From assembly GCF_027116575.1 (NCBI RefSeq), contig NZ_CP098252.1, positions 992,001-1,056,000 of the forward strand: a stretch of DNA of 64,000 bases, read 5' to 3'. The stretch's first letter is position 1; the number at the start of each line of letters is the position of its first letter. The stretch is from Oxalobacter aliiformigenes. Lineage in GTDB: Bacteria; Pseudomonadota; Gammaproteobacteria; Burkholderiales; Burkholderiaceae_D. Under the pieces are notes generated by a model. The model saw only the letters and a program-made list of their open reading frames with translations, searched no databases and was not told the origin of the DNA. The translations under genes were made by a program, and so were the position numbers. Shown here piece after piece: positions 27,620 to 36,190 of this stretch.

Positions 27620-28117
27620 GGCGATACCTCGGGGAATGGGCAGGGCGGATGCCGGCAAGGGCACGGGGGGTGCCGTTTTTCCTTTTCCGCCGGTTTTTCT
27701 ATTTTATCGCTGTGGGCACCCGGCAGGAAAGGGGGGCAGTATGGCAAAAGATGCGGTTTGCCGGACAAGGGAAAGTGATCGCCGGCTGAAACGGGGGATG
27801 TGTGCGGAAAACTCCGTCCGATCCTTCAGGAACCCTCCTTTTTCCGGTGTGCAGGAAAGCGGGGCTGTTCTCGCGAGTCCTGTCGGTTTTGCGTCAGCCA
27901 GACCGGCATTTGCCTGTGGAAGTCCGGATGGGGTTCGGGGAACGGAACCGGTATGGATTACCTGATTTGTGCCGGGAGTGTCCGAAGCCTTGCAGCAGAA
28001 TCGACGGTTTCCCGCATTGACAACGGCACCGGTACGGCAGACAGGGCGAGCGTCCGGACAATCAGTCCGGGACGGTCGGGCGGAAACGGAAAGGCAGAAA
28101 AGGAAAATCCTTCCGGC

Positions 28118-28187
28118 GGTTTTCACCGGCCATTTCGCCCGTGGAGGTGGCGGACGTGCCGTCTTTCGGATTTCGGTTGACGGAAAC
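28118..28187 (+). repeat. dispersed similarity block, copy 1
   Basis: Reads GGTTTTCACCGGCCATTTCG and continues with GGAGG and TTCGGTTGACGGAAAC. It resembles 35472-35535; both translate to a similar peptide (VFTGHFARGGGG here, VFAGHFVLRGGG there), suggesting a shared eroded coding origin. Confidence 0.4.
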
Positions 28188-28304
28188 GGCCCGGAAGAAA
28201 TCCGGACATGGACAGATGCCGGAGACCGGCCGGGGATTCGGGAATGCCATGCGGGCCGGTTTCGCTTCCGGTGTGGCCTGTTGCAAAAATCAGACGTTCG
28301 CCAA

Positions 28305-28528
28305 GGAACATTAACGGACGATCTGATCTGCATTTCAGAGCGGGTCAATGTCATATCCTGATTCGCTAAGTTTATCATTTCCCGGGAAAATTCCGGCCAG
28401 GAAAAAGCGGGGAAATATCGCCCGTCTGTCGTGCAAATTTCCGGAAACGGGAATACCTTCCGGATGCTTCCTTGAAAAGTATATAAAAATCAATGAATTA
28501 TGCGGTTTTCAACGTCCGTTAATGTTCC
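28305..28528 (+). promoter_or_regulatory. inverted-repeat-flanked promoter segment A (candidate invertible promoter)
   Basis: GGAACATTAACGGACG at 28305-28320 and its perfect complement CGTCCGTTAATGTTCC at 28513-28528 enclose 192 AT-rich bases. Just inside the right arm is AATCAAT-GAA-TTATGC at 28488-28503, with TTGAAA at 28472. The right arm ends 34 bases before the autotransporter 2 start. Flanks outside the 16 bp do not match. Confidence 0.7.
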
Positions 28529-28562
28529 ATAAAGCACATTGATTGACCCGATTTTCCGCATC

Positions 28563-31500
28563 ATGAAGAAAAACAGTTCTCACAAGCGGGTGCATGCCCG
28601 ACGTCTTTTCGTTCCTACCCTGTTGTGCCTGTCCCTGTTTCCGGCTTCTTTCGCGCTGGCAGAGGACTATAACGGTTCCGGTCTGGCCGTTAGCGGTACA
28701 AGCTCGTACGACAATGTTTCCGTGTCCGACACGATTCATGGCAACTGGATGGTGGATATTACCGGTTCAGGGAATCTGACGGTCGGAAACGGACTGGACA
28801 TTTCCGCCACCGACTCGGGTTCGACAGGATTTGTCGTCGGGCTGGGGGTATCGGGAAACGGGCAAGTCAACGTTACCGATGGCACGACAATCACGATAGA
28901 CAGTACATCAACCAGCGGATCCGGTACGGTTTCCCGTGTCGGGATCAATCTTGATGGCAACACCCGGGTGCAACTGGGCAAGGACAGTCTGGTTTCGATC
29001 GATACGGTTGTCGAAAACGGAACGATCAACGGAGCCTACCTGAACGGCGGCAGCACGATGACGGGTGAAAACCTCGAGATGAGGCTGAACAACGCATCCG
29101 GAGAAACTGTCGGTATCTTTGTCGATACCGGAGACAACAGCATGACGTTCGATCGCCTCGATATTTCCGCTACAGGACTGAAAAAGGCCGGAGACGAAGA
29201 TACGTGGGCGCAGGCGAGCGGCATTTACAGTGACCAGTATGACGGTGACAGGACAACTCTTGTGGTACGTGATCTGGAAATCGACGCCGGCGGAACTGAC
29301 TTTGCATCGGCGATCACGGCGTATGGCGCCATGACACTGGATAACAGCGGCAAGACTGTCTTAAGGGCGACGGCATCCGGTACCGATGGCAGCAACGCCT
29401 ACGGTATTGAAGCCGAAGGGTATCAGGATGGCGATATCGCCATGCATTTCGGAACGCTTGCCATCACCGCGGAAAGCGGGACGAATTCAACCGGCATTTC
29501 CCTGTCTTCGGATGAAGGAAACAATACGATTGCCGCCAAATCCCTGGCGATAACGGCCACGGGGGCGGGCAACGCGGACGGCATCATCATGAATGGCGGA
29601 CAAATGACCGTGGAGGGGGCGATGCATATCGCATCGAAAGGGGGTGAACGCGCCAAGGGTATCTCCATGTTATATGGTGGCCAGCTGGATGTCGGCAAGA
29701 GCGATCCGGCAAGCACGACCCTGATCGAAACGCGCGGCGATTTTTCCTACGGCATCGATATCGGACGGGGCGATTCCGGCGCGACGTTCCATAACAAAAC
29801 GGTCATTACCGCCGAATCGACGAAAGAGCAGGCGTTCGGCGTGTATGTCCGCCATGACACGGCATCCGACCCGATGACCGGTACCGTCGCTTTCAACAAC
29901 GGTCTGAGCGTCACGACGATCGGCGGAACCGATGAAAATACGGCCATTTACGCCCATGGGCCGGGAGCCCGTGTCATTGTCGAAAACGGTCTTGAAGCGA
30001 AGGCGGAAAAAACGGCTGTTTTCGCGCATGGTTCGGATGATGCGAATACGACGTCGGTGACGATCAACGAAAACGGCGGAACAACCCGGATCGACAGCGA
30101 CAGAAGGGCGCTGTGGGCATACGGCAATGCTTCCATCGATGTCGGCGGCGATCGGGTACAGATCAATGGCGACATTCTGTCTGTCGGAACGGAGAATGGC
30201 CGGGGCGTGATCAATGCCGCCTTCCGTTCCGGAGATTCCTGGCTGACCGGTACGGTATCCAACAAACGTTACGCCGCGATCACTACTGACGGGACAGTCA
30301 ATCTGGATTTCTCATCCGGCGCCAGGTGGAACGTCACCGGAAGCTCGTCACTGGATACCCTGTCGCTGGATAATGCGGCGATCGACATGACCAGAGACGG
30401 CAACGGATTCAGCCATCTGGAAATCGCTGACCTGAAAGGGACGGGAACATTTCGGATGGATGTCGATGTGGACGGCCAGCGGAACGATACGATCAGTGTG
30501 TCGAAAACGAGCGGAGGACCGACGTCCCACGTTATCGATATCGCCTCGTCAGGCAAGGCAAGCGTGGACAGCAGCGCGGTCATGATCCGTTCGGCTGCCG
30601 GAACGCAGGCCGGTTTCGAGCTCAGAAATACGGCGGCGGGCAATAAAATCGATCTCGGCAATTATCTGTACGAACTGGTTTACAGCGATGACAGTGCAGG
30701 CAACCGGGAATGGCGGCTTGGAAAGGCGGGCTTCTCCCCCAGTGCGGAAGCGGTCGCGGCACTGGCCGGAAGCGGCGCCCAGACGGCACAGTATCTGAAC
30801 CGGCTTTCCGATTTGTACAGGCGTCTGGGAGAAGTGCGGTATGGTGCACGCGATGGTCTCTGGGCGTCGGTACAGGGACGGAAAGACCGTATTTCCGGTT
30901 TTGCCGGTACCGGTTTCAAACAGTCCGTCTATGGCGTCAGCGTCGGTTATGACCGTACCGTCGGTTCCTGGGTACTGGGAGGCAGTTTCAATGCCATGCT
31001 GGCCGACCAGAAAACGCATGATACCCGGTTCTCGGCGACGGGCGATGCCGATTCGCAGGGATTCAATCTGTATGCGACCTATATGGGACAATCCGGCGGA
31101 TATGCCGATATCGTGCTGACGGTGGACCGCTACGGTCAGGATATCGAGACACGCATGCTGGATGGCAAAAGGGTGAAAGGCAGCTATTCGAGCATGGGAT
31201 ATGGCGTTTCCGGCGAGATCGGAAAACGGTTCGGTCTCGGGGCGGACGGCAGCTTTTTTGTCGAGCCGCAGGCCCAGTTGTCCTGGTATCGGGTACAGGG
31301 AAAAAATTTCAGCCTGTCCAATGAAATGTCGGTGTCGCAGGATGACATGGACAGTCTCGACGGACGGCTCGGCTTTCTTTTCGGCCGGAAATTCAGGGCG
31401 AAAGACAATACCTGGGCACAGGTCTATTTCAAGGGCGGTGTCAATCATGAGTTTCTTGACAACCAGAAGATCCGTATCAATGACGTGAAATATTCGGATG

Positions 31501-31649
31501 ATTTTATCGGTACCCGCGGTTATTACGGGTTCGGTCTGGATTGGCAGTTTTCACGAAATGCCCGTCTCTGGGCGCAACTCGAACGTGAGGAAGGCAACGG
31601 TTATACCAAGGAAATCGAGGCGAGTATCGGGGTGAAATACCGGTTCTGA
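28563..31649 (+). CDS. autotransporter 2 (type Va), large passenger
   Basis: A 1028-residue surface protein starting MKKNSSHKRVHARRLF, with a signal peptide ending at SFALAEDY (about residue 36). No strong ribosome site precedes it. The passenger to about residue 720 is rich in short beta-strand repeats with G, T, S and N (for example ITAESGTNSTGISLSSDEGN). The translocator barrel covers the last ~300 residues, beginning near LAGSGAQTAQYLNRLSDLYR and LGEVRYGARDGLWAS, and ends VKYRF, a proper outer-membrane terminal signature. The barrel is clearly paralogous to that of autotransporter 4 (shared GDADSQGFNLYAT). It sits directly behind inverted-repeat segment A, so it is a candidate phase-variable adhesin or surface antigen. 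Confidence 0.9.
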   Translation: MKKNSSHKRVHARRLFVPTLLCLSLFPASFALAEDYNGSGLAVSGTSSYDNVSVSDTIHGNWMVDITGSGNLTVGNGLDISATDSGSTGFVVGLGVSGNGQVNVTDGTTITIDSTSTSGSGTVSRVGINLDGNTRVQLGKDSLVSIDTVVENGTINGAYLNGGSTMTGENLEMRLNNASGETVGIFVDTGDNSMTFDRLDISATGLKKAGDEDTWAQASGIYSDQYDGDRTTLVVRDLEIDAGGTDFASAITAYGAMTLDNSGKTVLRATASGTDGSNAYGIEAEGYQDGDIAMHFGTLAITAESGTNSTGISLSSDEGNNTIAAKSLAITATGAGNADGIIMNGGQMTVEGAMHIASKGGERAKGISMLYGGQLDVGKSDPASTTLIETRGDFSYGIDIGRGDSGATFHNKTVITAESTKEQAFGVYVRHDTASDPMTGTVAFNNGLSVTTIGGTDENTAIYAHGPGARVIVENGLEAKAEKTAVFAHGSDDANTTSVTINENGGTTRIDSDRRALWAYGNASIDVGGDRVQINGDILSVGTENGRGVINAAFRSGDSWLTGTVSNKRYAAITTDGTVNLDFSSGARWNVTGSSSLDTLSLDNAAIDMTRDGNGFSHLEIADLKGTGTFRMDVDVDGQRNDTISVSKTSGGPTSHVIDIASSGKASVDSSAVMIRSAAGTQAGFELRNTAAGNKIDLGNYLYELVYSDDSAGNREWRLGKAGFSPSAEAVAALAGSGAQTAQYLNRLSDLYRRLGEVRYGARDGLWASVQGRKDRISGFAGTGFKQSVYGVSVGYDRTVGSWVLGGSFNAMLADQKTHDTRFSATGDADSQGFNLYATYMGQSGGYADIVLTVDRYGQDIETRMLDGKRVKGSYSSMGYGVSGEIGKRFGLGADGSFFVEPQAQLSWYRVQGKNFSLSNEMSVSQDDMDSLDGRLGFLFGRKFRAKDNTWAQVYFKGGVNHEFLDNQKIRINDVKYSDDFIGTRGYYGFGLDWQFSRNARLWAQLEREEGNGYTKEIEASIGVKYRF

Positions 31650-32633
31650 TTCCGGTATGGCCGGGTTCCGCTTTTTTCAACGGATGGTGAGAGAAGCGGG
31701 ACGGCATTCCGGCTACCCGGTACAGGAGTGTTTTTCCGGATGGATAAAAACGGCGGTGACGAAAGGAAGAACACCGTCCGAAACGAGGAAATACCGGATG
31801 CCGCGCAGCCGGCGGGAAATCTTGCCGGTTGTACGAACCGGCAGGGGGATGTTGTCCAGAAGGAAGACCGTCGTCATGGCCTGTGCTTTGACGGTGAAAC
31901 GGAAAAGAGACAGGCCGGTATCTCGCATGTGTCCCGTTGTCCTGTTCTTCACTCGGGTGGGTATGACGTTTTCCCGGATATTTGTCGGCGTTGTGACCGG
32001 TGGCATCCGTTTCGGACAGGAGCAATGATGGCCGTGGCCTTTCCATGAACGAGCGAATCGGCCAACGACGCGGGAATCCAGAGGGCAAACGGAGAAACAG
32101 GCAATCCCTTTTTCAGGGGAATGGTTCCGTAACGGTATTTTTTGCCTGCATGCAAAGGTCCCTGTTCGGAAAGCGGAGCAACCCGGATGTGGGAAACGCC
32201 ACTTGTTGCGTTTCCGGCATTTTTGCCGGTCATGATTTGGCGCGATTCGACAGTATCTCTACCGGGTCCCGTACGGGTGAGGGAAACCGAGGGCCGGGAA
32301 GTGGTTTTTCTGCTTTTCTGAAGCAGGTGTTCCGCCCGAAAATCTTTTTTGTGAAAAAGAAACATTTTTTAATGGATGTTAGCGGACATACACAAACAGA
32401 CAGGCTAACAACTGCCATCCGGCATTTCTCCAAGCTTTATTGGGCACTGATAATACCCGAGTATTCCTGTTGCAAACAACTTCCGTTTATTGGTGTTTCT
32501 CGAACAGATATTTTATTTTTTATTAAAATCAATAAGTTAATTTGAAATTAAAGTCCGTTAACATCCAATTGCGGACATTAAGAAGCATAAAAGGAGGGAA
32601 CAGAATCGCCATCCGTGAAGGAAAGAGGCGAAG
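31650..32633. other. intergenic region carrying inverted-repeat segment B
   Basis: About 1 kb between two autotransporter genes. I see no supported gene in the first 700 bases. The right part is markedly AT-rich and holds segment B at 32373-32567. Confidence 0.5.
32373..32567 (+). promoter_or_regulatory. inverted-repeat-flanked promoter segment B (candidate invertible promoter)
   Basis: TGGATGTTAGCGGAC at 32373-32387 and GTCCGTTAACATCCA at 32553-32567 are inverted copies with one mismatch, 165 bases apart. AATCAAT-AAG-TTAATT lies at 32527-32542, 10 bases inside the right arm. A further GCGGACATTAAG half-like sequence follows at about 32571. The autotransporter 3 start is 66 bases to the right. 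Confidence 0.62.
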
Positions 32634-35372
32634 ATGAGAAGAAGAAAGAAAATCCCGGATTATACGAAAAAGGCATGGCCGATCGAAACAGGAAACACAT
32701 GCGGGAGATTCCGCATGACTTTACTGGGAGCGGCGCTATGCCTGATTTTTCCGGTACTGGCAACAGGTACAGAATACACAGGCCAGATTACAGGAGACCA
32801 GACATTCAGCGACGGCGATACCGTACATGTCACAACCGGCCCGGCGATTCTGCATGACTGGTCAAAAAACAAGGTTCCATCGCAGACCATCAGCGGGACC
32901 GGCAAAATTGACGTGACCGCAGAGTCAGGAGGAGCCATCTCCAACAAATACACGAGCGGACACGATCCTTTTACCCAGACATTCGAAATCGATCTGGGGA
33001 CAGTGACGGGTTCCTCGAACGTCATCTCCAATAGCGGCAACTATAACTACAATACATCCGATTCCGGTGTCCAGACATTCCAGAATATCGACAAGATCGT
33101 CGTGACAAGCAAAACCGGAGCCGGTATTGTCAATTCGAACGGAGGGCACCAGACAGTCAACGGGAAAATCGGTTCCATCGAAACATCCTACGACACCGGT
33201 GACAGTACGGCGAAAGGGATATCCAATACCGGGAACGGAAACATCAAACTGGACAACAGCAAGCAATACATCCATTCAGTCGGCAATATCGGTTCGGCCG
33301 AAGCCCGTTTCGGCGTCGGCATTCTTTCCCAGCAGGCAACCCATCAGGAGATTGGTTCCGTAGGCGACATCTATGCACGGACTTACGGTATCCAGAATAC
33401 ACTCGCCGATATCGGAGACCAGATCATCGGTTCAGTCGGAACGATCGACGTCGGCTATGCCAATGCCGGCAAAATAGTCGGCGCAGCCATTTACAGCCAG
33501 TCCAATACCGGAAACACAGTGGACAACGACAAAGGCGGAGTACCATTGGCCGGGAAACAAGTCATCGGAATGAAAGGCGATATCAAGACACTCAATGCCT
33601 ATGGTATCCGCAATCTGGGAGGCGTACAGGAAATCACGGCGCTCAGACAAGGAGGAATTACCATCGATGCCCGGGGAGATGAGAGCCTCACCGACACGCC
33701 GGTATATGCCCTTGCCGTAAAATCGGCCTCATACAATTACATGACAGAAGCCCATGCCGATACAGCCCTGAAAGGTTCTTTCGATATCGCTCATGGAGAT
33801 GTCCTGATAGCTCACGAAGTAAAAAATGGCGTGATCAACAGAGGAATCCTGAGACTGAAACAGGGAGATACAACCTACGAAAAAAGCGACGGGACAATAG
33901 GAGTGGACAACACCCTGACCCTGCATGACAGCACTTTCCAGGTAGACAAGGAATCCATACTGGAAATGGATGACAAAGGGTACAACATCATAACAGGGAA
34001 ACAGAAAATAGACGTTCAGGGAACATACCGTGGCAACGGGACATTCATCTTCCGTTCAGACAATACAGTTCTTCCATCCGGCACACAGCAGTCGGAAGCG
34101 GCAACAATCGACGGCGGGCCCGTGCTGTTAAAAACAGTGACACGTTCTGACAGCGGTACGCAAAGTACCGTCAATATCCAGTATGGTGAAACCGGAAAAT
34201 ACACCAGTGACAACGTCCAGTCGAAAGAAGAAGCCTTCTCGCTGCTGAAAGGAGCGGCCAACAAAATCTACGTCAATGAAGGCATAGAAAACATAGGAGG
34301 AGGACAAAACGCCGCAGGAAAAGTCTATATGCGGGAAGGAAAAATCCATTCCTGGAGCGCCAACTACTATTTCGACAAGACCGGTGTCGTACAGGGCAAA
34401 GACGGCATATCGGAAAGCGATTATACCTGGGAAGGAACCATTGACCGTCTGGAAGACAAAGAAACCTCGACGATGACAGGAATAGACGCATCGGCGATGA
34501 TCAACTACTTTGCGTGGAGACAGGAAACAGAAACCCTGACGCAGAGACTGGGAGACATCAGGAACTACCCGCGCCAGCAAGGAGGTTGGGCACGCGTCTA
34601 TGCGGCGCGCAGCAAATACGACAAGGGCAACCACTACTTCAGAAACGACTACCGTGCCCTCCAGTTCGGCTATGACAGACCGGTCGGAAACAATGGCTGG
34701 ATCATGGGAGGAGCCTTGAGCTACACCGATGGAGACAGCGACCTGAAAAACGGAGGAGACGCCGACAACTGGATGCTGACAGGAGCCGTATACGGGACCT
34801 GGCACAACGAAAAAGGGCATTACGTCGATCTGGTAGGAAAAGTGACCCGGATGCACAACAAATACAAAGTCATCAGCGACGAGCGGGAATTCGAGACCAA
34901 GGGAAGCAACAGCAACTGGGCCTACTCCATCAGTGCGGAATACGGCAGACGATTCCGGAACCGGGAAAACGGCTATTTTGCCGAACCGCAAATCCAGATG
35001 ACCCTGGGAAGAATAGAAGGATCAGACTACAAGACAAACAACGGAATCCATATAGAACAGGACAGCATAAACAGCGCGATAGGAAGAATAGGCGTGGCAT
35101 TCGGCCGGCAACTGGAAAAAGGAAGCTACTTCATCCGTCTGGATGGGCTGCATGAATTCGACGGAAAAATGGAATCCACCTTCCGTGAAGACAACGGAAG
35201 CCCGAACAGGAGCCACATTGACTTCAGCGATACCTGGGGAGAAGTGTCAGTGGGAGGGAACTGGCAGTTTGACAGGAAATCGTTTGGATATGCCCAAGTG
35301 AAAAGATCATTTGCGGCGGACATCGAAACCCAATACCGGGTGGATATCGGAATCCGGTATCTGCTGGATTGA
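32634..35372 (+). CDS. autotransporter 3 (type Va)
   Basis: A 912-residue surface protein starting MRRRKKIPDYTKKAWPIETG with an extended basic leader, a hydrophobic core (MTLLGAALCLIFPVLATG) and cleavage near residue 45. GAGGCG lies about 5 bases upstream of the ATG. The passenger, to about residue 600, has beta-strand-rich repeats (GSVGDIYARTYGIQN, GSVGTIDVGYANAG). The barrel, about 620-912, starts with FAWRQETETLTQRLGDIR and GGWARVYAARSKYDKGN and ends VDIGIRYLLD. It uses AGA, ATA and GGA codons far more than its neighbours, pointing to separate ancestry. Its barrel is a different subtype from those of autotransporters 2 and 4. It follows inverted-repeat segment B. Confidence 0.9.
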   Translation: MRRRKKIPDYTKKAWPIETGNTCGRFRMTLLGAALCLIFPVLATGTEYTGQITGDQTFSDGDTVHVTTGPAILHDWSKNKVPSQTISGTGKIDVTAESGGAISNKYTSGHDPFTQTFEIDLGTVTGSSNVISNSGNYNYNTSDSGVQTFQNIDKIVVTSKTGAGIVNSNGGHQTVNGKIGSIETSYDTGDSTAKGISNTGNGNIKLDNSKQYIHSVGNIGSAEARFGVGILSQQATHQEIGSVGDIYARTYGIQNTLADIGDQIIGSVGTIDVGYANAGKIVGAAIYSQSNTGNTVDNDKGGVPLAGKQVIGMKGDIKTLNAYGIRNLGGVQEITALRQGGITIDARGDESLTDTPVYALAVKSASYNYMTEAHADTALKGSFDIAHGDVLIAHEVKNGVINRGILRLKQGDTTYEKSDGTIGVDNTLTLHDSTFQVDKESILEMDDKGYNIITGKQKIDVQGTYRGNGTFIFRSDNTVLPSGTQQSEAATIDGGPVLLKTVTRSDSGTQSTVNIQYGETGKYTSDNVQSKEEAFSLLKGAANKIYVNEGIENIGGGQNAAGKVYMREGKIHSWSANYYFDKTGVVQGKDGISESDYTWEGTIDRLEDKETSTMTGIDASAMINYFAWRQETETLTQRLGDIRNYPRQQGGWARVYAARSKYDKGNHYFRNDYRALQFGYDRPVGNNGWIMGGALSYTDGDSDLKNGGDADNWMLTGAVYGTWHNEKGHYVDLVGKVTRMHNKYKVISDEREFETKGSNSNWAYSISAEYGRRFRNRENGYFAEPQIQMTLGRIEGSDYKTNNGIHIEQDSINSAIGRIGVAFGRQLEKGSYFIRLDGLHEFDGKMESTFREDNGSPNRSHIDFSDTWGEVSVGGNWQFDRKSFGYAQVKRSFAADIETQYRVDIGIRYLLD

Positions 35373-35400
35373 GCCAGCCAGAAAAGCCCGGAAAAACCGG

Positions 35401-35429
35401 AAAACGGCTCCACCAGGGAGCCGTTTTTT
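35401..35429 (+). terminator. intrinsic terminator of autotransporter 3
   Basis: AAAACGGCTCC pairs with GGAGCCGTTTT around a short loop and ends in six T residues, 29 bases past the stop codon. The A-rich left side would let it work in both directions. Confidence 0.85.
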
Positions 35430-35471
35430 CATTATGGAAACCGGTCTGACGGATCTTTACGGGCGGTCACC

Positions 35472-35535
35472 GGTTTTCGCCGGCCATTTCGTCCTTAGAG
35501 GCGGAGGTCCCTTTCGATTTACGGTTGATGAAAAC
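35472..35535 (+). repeat. dispersed similarity block, copy 2
   Basis: GGTTTTCGCCGGCCATTTCG followed by GAGGCGGAGG and TTACGGTTGATGAAAAC, similar to 28118-28187. The two copies flank the pair of autotransporters 2 and 3. Confidence 0.4.
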
Positions 35536-35932
35536 TTTGGAAAGAAGTGGCGTGGCATCTTGTCTGACAGTGAAAAAAAAGCGCATTCGGACAAACTGTC
35601 TGGACTCGCTTCCGGGAAAGGAAGCCGGAATCTTCAGGTATAAAACCGGCCCTTGCGGCAGGGAATTTCTCCGGTGGGTGCAGGATCATTCCCGGAAACC
35701 GGCATGTGCCGGCTCGCTGTCCAGAATGCCGGGGGGCGTCAAGATGTCCGGCTATGGCGGGCAGCCGTTGCTGTTCCCCTTCGTCTGTCTGACAGAATCC
35801 GGGGACGTGCCGCTGTCGTCAGGAAATGAAGTCGGGGTTGCCGTTTTTCCCTGTACGGAGACGCTTTTTCGCGGGCGGAGGATTTTTGTCCTGTACAATA
35901 GCGCTTCACCAAAAACGGGAAAGGATTTTTTC

Positions 35933-36190
35933 ATGAGTGCACCGGATGAGCTGGGAGATGAATTCGTTTCGAAAAAAGTGCTTCAGGCACTGGGGATCGA
36001 TGTACCCGAAGATGCGCTGGGCTTTTATGTGAAGGACAAGACGCTTTATATCGAGGCGATGCAGACGGGAGACGATCCGGGCCCCCTGATGATTATGGTC
36101 GATACGGTCGAGGTTCCCTTGTCCGATGAGCAGGTACAGCGCCTGAAAGACGGGGGATTCTACAGCAGCAAGGGGTTCCGGCTGGGATAA
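35933..36190 (+). CDS. small hypothetical acidic protein
   Basis: An 85-residue protein, MSAPDELGDEFVSKKVLQAL to SSKGFRLG, with AAAGGA about 7 bases upstream of the ATG. It is acidic and shows the helix-strand make-up of a real small globular protein (LGFYVKDKTLYIEAMQTGDD). It has no signal peptide or membrane segment. No family is recognised. It stands alone between two long gene-free stretches. Confidence 0.6.
   Translation: MSAPDELGDEFVSKKVLQALGIDVPEDALGFYVKDKTLYIEAMQTGDDPGPLMIMVDTVEVPLSDEQVQRLKDGGFYSSKGFRLG

Larger units (their letters stand above)
27620..28562. other. intergenic region carrying inverted-repeat segment A
   Basis: No gene is supported. It contains a short sequence similar to one at 35472-35535 (see 28118-28187) and the inverted-repeat-flanked promoter segment at 28305-28528. 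Confidence 0.5.
35373..35932. other. intergenic region with terminator and similarity block
   Basis: Starts with the terminator at 35401-35429 and includes the similarity block at 35472-35535. An open frame upstream of the small gene at 35933 is not supported as a longer start. Confidence 0.45.

Noticed and set aside
28305..28528. A small transposon or MITE bounded by terminal inverted repeats
   Set aside because: No target-site duplication is seen at the arms, arms differ between loci while the position before genes is constant, and a shared promoter motif sits at a fixed place inside. These fit invertible promoters better, though a MITE origin is not excluded.
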